Shown here piece by piece: positions 6,377 to 10,500 of a DNA stretch of 10,500 nucleotides (its first letter is position 1; each line of letters starts with the position of its first letter). A program made the translations under genes and the position numbers. Under the pieces are notes generated by a model. The model ran no database searches and was not told where the DNA came from. It saw only the letters and a list, made by a program, of their open reading frames with translations. Location: positions 1 through 10,500 of the forward strand of contig JBBAAG010000094.1 in assembly GCA_041658405.1 (NCBI GenBank), read 5' to 3'. Source of the DNA: Elusimicrobiota bacterium (GTDB lineage Bacteria; Elusimicrobiota; UBA5214; JBBAAG01).

Positions 6377-7577
6377 ACAGGATACCGTTAATGTAGCGAA
6401 AGCTAACGCGTTTAGTAAATTCAAAGACGAACGCATTCTTTGGCTGCCGGTATTTAAACTTGCGCGGTTTTTGGCAAACACTTGCGGCGAAACGAACAAC
6501 TGCGGATTCGACGATTTATCGCGGGAGTTTGGATATGGGAAATGCACAATTGAAGATATAACAACAATATACCGGATGGCGGATAATAAAACCATTGATG
6601 GGGACTCAAAACTCGCGTTGAAAATATTATCAAACCCTGAATGCAAACACGTGTTGAATAATATCCGTACGGTATTGAAACGTCATATATGTAATTTAAC
6701 TCACCAGCAGTTGTTTGTAAACGTGCCCGAAATCGCGCGCTGCGCAAAACAATACGCAACAACCATTGAACAACATTACAAAAGGTTTTGCATCAAAAAG
6801 AAAAACGGCGGCAGGCGTGTGATTGAAGCTCCGGATACTGAACTGAGAACAATACAGCGTATAATACTCAACCACATCCTCACCCCTTGTTATCCGTATA
6901 CGTCAACAAATCCCGCGCATGGGTTTTTGCCAAACCGCAATACTCTGACAAACGCCGCAGTACACGCGAATGCTGTTGTTGTTATCAACCTGGACCTCAA
7001 AGACGCGTTCTCTAACACAACAAAGGGTATCCTCAAAAAGTCGTTGACTGAATGGTTCACATCGTACGGCGCGAAACAGATAATAAAACTGTGCTGCCTA
7101 AACAGTAAACTTCCTCAGGGCGCGCCGACATCGCCGCTGCTGCTCAACTACGCGTTGATTAAACTCGACCGCAAACTGAAGTCATTATCGCAGAGTACTG
7201 GGTGGAGGTATTCAAGGTACGCCGACGATTTAACATTTTCGTGTAAAAAACTTGATGGTTCAACTTCAGGAGTCGCGAAAGTTATATCGTTGGTTGAACG
7301 GATCATAAAAGACTATGGGTACAGGCTAAACTCGGATAAAACACGGGTACACAAACCTAACCGCGAGTTAGAGGTAACGGGATTAATGTTAAATTCCGGC
7401 AAACCTACAATCTCACGCAAAATCCGCCGCAGGGTACGCGCAATGGTGCACAACTATGTAACCCGGGGTGTAGGTGATGTTCATAAGGTTAACGGCTATA
7501 TAAGCTATATAGCTTCAGTAAACCCAATTTATGCGCAAAAACTCAAACAAGCAATCGTAACAAAACAAAGTATTTAA
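6366..7577 (+). CDS. Retron-type reverse transcriptase
   Basis: The 403-aa protein contains the RT palm: motif 1-2 region KKKNGGRRVIEAP (144-156), LRTIQRIIL (160-168), NPAHGFLPNRN (182-192), catalytic LDLKDAF (D210), QGAPTSP (251-257) and YADDLTFS (285-292). The two retron-specific signatures are present: NAxxH as NAAVH (196-200) and VTG (337-339). QGxxxSP rules out a DGR RT, and no maturase or endonuclease domain follows. It would reverse-transcribe an msd template primed from the 2'-OH of a branch G. Residues 1 to about 135 form an unusually long N-terminal extension with scattered cysteines (C40, C46, C60, C93, C109). The start follows GGAAAGGAGG (6346-6355) and overlaps the previous gene. 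Two candidate template RNAs follow, beginning 9 bases after the stop. The family call is secure; the retron subtype is not assigned. Confidence 0.93.
   Translation: MWVKQDTVNVAKANAFSKFKDERILWLPVFKLARFLANTCGETNNCGFDDLSREFGYGKCTIEDITTIYRMADNKTIDGDSKLALKILSNPECKHVLNNIRTVLKRHICNLTHQQLFVNVPEIARCAKQYATTIEQHYKRFCIKKKNGGRRVIEAPDTELRTIQRIILNHILTPCYPYTSTNPAHGFLPNRNTLTNAAVHANAVVVINLDLKDAFSNTTKGILKKSLTEWFTSYGAKQIIKLCCLNSKLPQGAPTSPLLLNYALIKLDRKLKSLSQSTGWRYSRYADDLTFSCKKLDGSTSGVAKVISLVERIIKDYGYRLNSDKTRVHKPNRELEVTGLMLNSGKPTISRKIRRRVRAMVHNYVTRGVGDVHKVNGYISYIASVNPIYAQKLKQAIVTKQSI
7495..7513. repeat. 8-bp palindrome inside the end of the RT gene
   Basis: GCTATATA (7495-7502) pairs perfectly with TATATAGC (7506-7513) across AGC. 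It codes for the NGYISYIAS segment and lies about 75 bases before the first ncRNA. It could form an RNA hairpin or be chance in AT-rich codons. Confidence 0.4.
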
Positions 7578-7586
7578 CGAAAACCA

Positions 7587-7778
7587 TACCTGGACAGTTC
7601 AGATACCTTTAACATGCTTAGACTTAAATGCAAAACCGTATTTGCAGCTCTGATGTTATCGTCAGGGTGAGGATGTATGTTACCCATGTTTTTAATGCAA
7701 AAGCCAGAGTAACGATTCCTTCGTAATCGTTGTCATGGCTTCAGAAGTAAGCATTTTATAAGTGTCCCTGTCCAGGTA
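7587..7778 (+). ncRNA. Candidate retron msr-msd RNA 1
   Basis: The outer strands TACCTGGACAG (7587-7597) and CTGTCCAGGTA (7768-7778) are an exact 11-bp inverted repeat. Pairing resumes further in: CTT (7607-7609) with AAG (7760-7762), TAA (7610-7612) with TTA (7756-7758), and ATGCTTA (7614-7620) with TAAGCAT (7748-7754). This is a long a1/a2 stem ending in UUA followed by unpaired G7621, the expected branch guanosine. The msr part has hairpin 1 TGCAAA/TTTGCA (7629-7646) and hairpin 2 CTCTGA/TCAGGG (7648-7667). The msd hairpin pairs AAGCCA (7701-7706) with TGGCTT (7736-7741), two G-U pairs, and AACGATT (7711-7717) with AATCGTT (7725-7731), loop 7718-7724. The cDNA would start opposite about 7747 and be roughly 50-70 nt; its 3' end cannot be told. 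Location is 3' of the RT, opposite to the usual 5' position. Confidence 0.82.
7648..7667 (+). repeat. Shared msr hairpin, copy 1
   Basis: CTCTGATGTT followed by ATCGTCAGGG forms a 6-bp stem (CTCTGA/TCAGGG, one U-G) with an 8-nt loop. The first ten bases are identical to the copy at 7875-7884, and the rest matches except for a one-base loop deletion and an A-to-G change that keeps the stem. It is the likely RT recognition element. Confidence 0.8.
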
Positions 7779-7836
7779 AGGTAAAAAGAAAGGACGGTGA
7801 TTTAATGAAGCAATAAAGAAATTGTAATAAAACACG
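7779..7836 (+). other. Spacer between the two ncRNAs with a three-codon minimal ORF
   Basis: GAAAGGA (7788-7794) precedes ATG-AAG-CAA-TAA (7805-7816) at a normal distance. The same GAAAGGACGG sequence serves the clamp gene at 9654-9663. The site looks like a working ribosome binding site with almost no gene behind it. It may be the remnant of a gene start displaced by RNA duplication, or a deliberate minimal ORF loading ribosomes between the RNAs. The remainder is A-rich linker. Confidence 0.4.
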
Positions 7837-7980
7837 TCAATACCCAGACTTTAGCGGCGGGATCATTGCCGTGCCTCTGATGTTTCGTCGGGGAAAGGTT
7901 AGAGATAACACGCATAATTGAGCCGCCTGGCATCCTGCGCTGCGCTTGGATGCCTACGGCGGCTTTAAAGTGGGTATTGA
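7837..7980 (+). ncRNA. Candidate retron msr-msd RNA 2
   Basis: The closing stem pairs TCAATACCCA (7837-7846) with TGGGTATTGA (7971-7980) and CTTTA (7849-7853) with TAAAG (7966-7970), 15 bp with a two-base bulge (GA 7847-7848). The a1 strand ends in UUUA followed by unpaired G7854, giving the UUAGC context of a classic branch guanosine. Hairpin 1 is CGGC/GCCG (7855-7871). Hairpin 2 (7875-7893) is nearly the same as in RNA 1. The long msd hairpin pairs AGCCGCC (7921-7927) with GGCGGCT (7958-7964) and GGCATCC (7929-7935) with GGATGCC (7948-7954), with a 12-nt loop. It abuts the a2 strand, so the cDNA would be mostly this hairpin. The architecture matches RNA 1 although the stems differ in sequence, which argues for a true paralogue. 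It is likely part of the RT transcript. Confidence 0.8.
7875..7893 (+). repeat. Shared msr hairpin, copy 2
   Basis: CTCTGATGTT followed by TCGTCGGGG forms CTCTGA/TCGGGG with a 7-nt loop. Compared with copy 1 (7648-7667), a U-A pair has become U-G and one loop base is missing. Pairing is kept while the sequence changes. Confidence 0.8.
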
Positions 7981-8014
7981 AAAAATAATCTAAGAAATGA
8001 AAGGAGTTAGCGTT

Positions 8015-9118
8015 ATGCTGAATAAGTTTTATGAGAAAGCATTAGTAAACAGTAACTGCACACAAGAAGCAATCCGGTTAGGGCTTATGAAGGTAATGGA
8101 TCTTGAACCCAAGGAATACCGGATAGTTCTAAACATTGCGGAGAACAAACAGAAGTACAGAATCCCTGATAAGTTCTTGAGGGAAATGCCAGTAGGTACA
8201 TTGTTCAGCCAATTACCAAGAAAAGAAGTGTCCGCTGAAATTCTGCGGCGTATAAAGGGTGATGATAAATTTGAGTTGCCCGGAATTAGCAAATGGGAAC
8301 TCTACAAAATCCCGGCGAGATTGGAAAAACACCTGCTTCCATACCTTGTTGGACTGGAATACCGCACACTCAAAAGTTGGCAGAGTATGATTTCCGAAGA
8401 TGGGATGAACCAGGTGTTTCATTTACGGCGTAAGAACTGTAAGAGAAGTTTAGAGCCTAGAGTTGATCCGTTGCTGGTAGCGATAAAAGAAAATCATACG
8501 CAAAGTTTTAGCTACTTTGATTTATTGAGACTGAAAAAGGAGCGGTTTCTAAAAGTAGTGAATGCTTGGTTAGGTGCGACAGATGAGGTTAAGATCAAGA
8601 TCCTTAAAACCCCGTATGTGAATCTGTTGGATGATAACCAATACGTCGAGATAATAAAATCGTGGCTGAAAGTCTCCTGGCCTTGTGTAAACATTGCGAA
8701 CCTAAAGTTGGAACATTACAACATGCTTACTGATGAGCTTAAGTATGAAGCACTGAAGAAGCATGTCAGAGGTGACATTCATGCAATTACCCCGATGCCG
8801 CCTTTGGAAGATGTGACAAGGCTTATCGTACCAAAGATACTTGCAAACAACACTCAAGCTGAAGAGGTGTACTTGAAATACAAATTGAAATCGTTGGTGG
8901 AGGACATGAGAAAACACGTTAACGGGGTAAGCGTAGATCAGTGTTTTAAAAGTAGGGATATAAAACAGTTGCGCGTGATTACGGAATACTGTCGTAACGT
9001 GTATTGGAGTTCGCAAGAGTTGAAATATCAGTCGCAGGTTTATGAGTGGGTGCTAAACCAAGAGTCAGATGAACGATCTGCATTGTGCAAGTATTTTATT
9101 AAGCGAGGAGGGTATTGA
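8015..9118 (+). CDS. Hypothetical protein, ~367 aa, next to the retron RNAs
   Basis: I do not recognise this family. The sequence is leucine- and lysine-rich and appears nearly all helical, with recurring short helix-turn units (for example LFSQLPRKEVSAEILRRIK and LLDDNQYVEIIKSWLK); an alpha-helical repeat scaffold is a reasonable guess. No catalytic motif, signal peptide or membrane segment is evident. An ATG at 7997 is in frame, but GAAAGGAG (7999-8006) lies just after it and 8 bases before the ATG at 8015, so 8015 (MLNKFYEKAL) is the better start. The gene begins 34 bases after RNA 2 and its stop is followed after two bases by the 9121 gene. As the first gene after the ncRNAs it is the leading candidate for a retron accessory or effector protein. 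That is inferred from position only. Confidence 0.75.
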   Translation: MLNKFYEKALVNSNCTQEAIRLGLMKVMDLEPKEYRIVLNIAENKQKYRIPDKFLREMPVGTLFSQLPRKEVSAEILRRIKGDDKFELPGISKWELYKIPARLEKHLLPYLVGLEYRTLKSWQSMISEDGMNQVFHLRRKNCKRSLEPRVDPLLVAIKENHTQSFSYFDLLRLKKERFLKVVNAWLGATDEVKIKILKTPYVNLLDDNQYVEIIKSWLKVSWPCVNIANLKLEHYNMLTDELKYEALKKHVRGDIHAITPMPPLEDVTRLIVPKILANNTQAEEVYLKYKLKSLVEDMRKHVNGVSVDQCFKSRDIKQLRVITEYCRNVYWSSQELKYQSQVYEWVLNQESDERSALCKYFIKRGGY

Positions 9119-9120
9119 GT

Positions 9121-9639
9121 ATGAAGAATAATGGAAAGGACTACGTTTTCAAAGACGTAGAGTTTATGTCAGCAGACGAGAAAAGTAAGGTGTTGAAAGA
9201 TTGGGACAAGTTTTGGGAGGAGATAACAAACTCTTACGACAAAACGTATACCGACAAATACGGGAATACACTGCCACTGCCGTTTAGCAAGTTTACCGAT
9301 AAACTTTACCAACACCTGCACCTGCATTGTTCGTTTATCGCGCATTACGATAGGCACGGGTTTTACTCGACGTACTTCGAAAGTCCCGAGGATACGGTCA
9401 AATTCGTAAAACAGTTTGATGTGGACTTGGGCTGTGTCAGTATTGAGTATGGGGGTAGTTATTGGCTTAACGGCGATTACTCGGACTTAAACAACGCAAT
9501 GTGTGAAGTAATGAACAAGTACAAAACTGTACTTTATGAAAAGCTGTGCAGCCAACAGAAACAGGAGGAACTTTTGCAAGCACAGCAGTTGGCAGCAAAA
9601 TGGGGATATGCGGTTAAGGAAGTATCGGTTAAGGGATAA
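9121..9639 (+). CDS. Hypothetical protein, ~172 aa
   Basis: No family is recognised. It is an acidic and aromatic-rich small cytoplasmic protein: KDWDKFWEEITNSYDKTY near the start, LYQHLHLHCSFIAHYDRHGF (about 63-82) with several His residues, a Gly/Tyr patch (SIEYGGSYWLNGDY) and a Gln-rich C-terminal helix (LCSQQKQEELLQAQQLAAKW). The ATG at 9121 sits nine bases after GAGGAGGG (9105-9112); a TTG at 9115 is in frame but overlaps the upstream stop and is worse placed. It lies between the 367-aa gene and the clamp gene in one evident transcript. The style is typical of phage or plasmid accessory genes. The His cluster could bind metal, but the spacing matches no motif I know. Confidence 0.72.
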   Translation: MKNNGKDYVFKDVEFMSADEKSKVLKDWDKFWEEITNSYDKTYTDKYGNTLPLPFSKFTDKLYQHLHLHCSFIAHYDRHGFYSTYFESPEDTVKFVKQFDVDLGCVSIEYGGSYWLNGDYSDLNNAMCEVMNKYKTVLYEKLCSQQKQEELLQAQQLAAKWGYAVKEVSVKG

Positions 9640-9671
9640 ATTATTAAAAAAATGAAAGGACGGATAGTATT

Positions 9672-10500
9672 ATGAAATTTGAAATTAATTCAGAAGATGT
9701 AGTAAAGGTGACAAAGTTATGCAAGAAGGTAATAAGTTCAAAATCAGGATTGCCGGTGTTGTCACAAATAAAAGTTGAAGTGTTACCCGGTAAGATTTTT
9801 TTCTCATGCACGGATTTAGAGATGTGCTTGATAACTACAATAGAATGTAAAACCGAAGGCGAGGGTACGTTTCTGTTACCTTTTAAGGCCATAGAAAAAG
9901 TTAAGTCTAACGGTAAAGTAATCGTACGGTATGAAAACAGCATTGAGATACAAAACAGTACGGGTAGTGTAAGCATAATCCCGAACGATAGTGAAGAATT
10001 TCCGATGATATCCAAAGATGAAGCTCAGTATATGCTTGGTGAAGATTTCCTAGAAAAAACAGCGGGATGTTTACCGGCAGTATCGAGTGACGAATCGAGG
10101 TCAATACTCAATAGTGTATGTATACAAAAAGATGCGGTTCTCTCTACAGATGGGAAACGGTTGCATGTATTCAAAACCGCTAACCCAGAATTGTTTCCTG
10201 GGTTTAACGATTCGGGAATAATCGTACCTGCAAAAACAATAAAAACACTGCAAGCCATAGCCAAGCTTGAGAAAGTAAAAGTGTTGAAGATCGGGGGTTC
10301 AACAAAAACCGTGCCGAATTCAGAGGAAGATAGTCAATCCGGTATAAGCGAACCAGAAGACCCACAAATTTGTGAACCGCTATCTGTTACTTTTGAAATA
10401 GGTAACACAATACTGTCCAGCAAGGTTATTGATGGTATATACCCGGAGTGGAAAAACGTTATACCTCAGGAAGTGAAATCGGTGGTAATTATTGAAAGGA
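9672..10500 (+). CDS. dnaN: DNA polymerase III beta subunit (sliding clamp)-like, 5' part
   Basis: The frame is open from the ATG at 9672 to the window edge (276 codons, no stop), so the C-terminus is missing. Clamp family marks: LPVLSQIKVEV (27-37), TDLEM (48-51 region), LNSVCIQKDAVLSTDGKRLH (146-165; the family has ATDGHRL) and SSKVIDGIYPEWKNVIP (249-265; the family has SRLIDGxFPDY...IP). It would form a ring dimer tethering a DNA polymerase. It is divergent and carries an acidic, Ser/Glu/Pro-rich insertion at about 209-236 that is absent from typical clamps. This suggests an element-encoded second clamp rather than the chromosomal one; no dnaA or recF is in view. GAAAGGA (9654-9660) lies 11 bases upstream. 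It is last in the co-directional run. Confidence 0.88.
   Translation, partial: MKFEINSEDVVKVTKLCKKVISSKSGLPVLSQIKVEVLPGKIFFSCTDLEMCLITTIECKTEGEGTFLLPFKAIEKVKSNGKVIVRYENSIEIQNSTGSVSIIPNDSEEFPMISKDEAQYMLGEDFLEKTAGCLPAVSSDESRSILNSVCIQKDAVLSTDGKRLHVFKTANPELFPGFNDSGIIVPAKTIKTLQAIAKLEKVKVLKIGGSTKTVPNSEEDSQSGISEPEDPQICEPLSVTFEIGNTILSSKVIDGIYPEWKNVIPQEVKSVVIIER

Noticed and set aside
6366..7577. Diversity-generating retroelement RT, with the FGE-like C-terminus at 420-538 as variable region
   Set aside because: The RT has QGAPTSP and the retron NAxxH and VTG motifs, not the DGR-type motif. No template repeat resembling the GGSW...GFR segment was seen near the RT, and the FGE-like gene is nearly 6 kb away beyond a terminator.
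7921..7966. Hairpin 7921-7964 as a rho-independent terminator
   Set aside because: Only three T follow the stem and pairing continues into the outer 7837-7980 stem. It is better explained as the msd hairpin of RNA 2.
6366..7980. Group II intron with its encoded protein
   Set aside because: No maturase or endonuclease domain follows the RT and no domain V-like hairpin or intron ends were seen. The RT start overlaps an intact gene. The downstream structures fit retron msr-msd.
7997..8014. ATG at 7997 as start of the 367-aa protein
   Set aside because: The clear ribosome site GAAAGGAG (7999-8006) lies downstream of it and fits the ATG at 8015.
9115..9120. TTG at 9115 as start of the 172-aa protein
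   Set aside because: It overlaps the stop of the previous gene and is too close to GAGGAGGG; ATG 9121 has better spacing.
1..10500. CRISPR array, tRNA, rRNA, IS element or integrase
   Set aside because: No regularly spaced repeats, cloverleaf, rRNA-like sequence, transposase motif or terminal repeats were seen on either strand.

Overview
The window is bacterial DNA (genetic code 11). A glycosyltransferase of the LPS heptosyltransferase family suggests a Gram-negative-type envelope, but nothing here identifies a phylum. It has two parts. Positions 1-2783 look like a chromosomal-style flank: the end of a formylglycine-generating-enzyme (FGE)-fold protein, a GT9 glycosyltransferase, two small unknown genes (one a short membrane-anchored protein) and a strong rho-independent terminator at 2738-2783. 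The genes that start in this flank are AT-rich and lack clear Shine-Dalgarno sequences.

From about 2789 to the right edge there is one co-directional cluster. It opens with a structured leader (2789-2972). Every gene in it has a strong ribosome binding site. The order is: unknown 160-aa protein (3011), MoxR-type AAA+ ATPase (3508), DUF2201/COG3864-type HExxH metallopeptidase with a zinc ribbon and a VWA domain (4586), unknown 176-aa protein (5846), retron-type reverse transcriptase (6366-7577), two structured RNAs (7587-7778 and 7837-7980), unknown ~367-aa protein (8015), unknown 173-aa protein (9121) and a divergent DNA polymerase III beta clamp that runs off the window (9672). The RT/clamp/ATPase-VWA mix and the orphan genes suggest a large mobile element or phage-like region carrying or built around a retron.

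The main discovery is that the RT is followed, not preceded, by two tandem retron-like msr-msd RNAs. Each is closed by a long a1/a2 inverted repeat. In each, the a1 strand ends in UUA followed directly by an unpaired G (G7621 and G7854), the expected branch-guanosine position. Each then has a small hairpin, a near-identical second hairpin (CUCUGAUGUU...CGUC[A/G]GGG) and a long hairpin that would be the msd template. The second hairpins share sequence while the long hairpins differ, so one RT probably recognises both RNAs and makes two different msDNAs. Inference: the RT, the twin RNAs and one or more neighbours (the 367-aa protein, or the MoxR/VWA pair) form an undescribed retron arrangement. 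None of the partner functions is proven by sequence alone.
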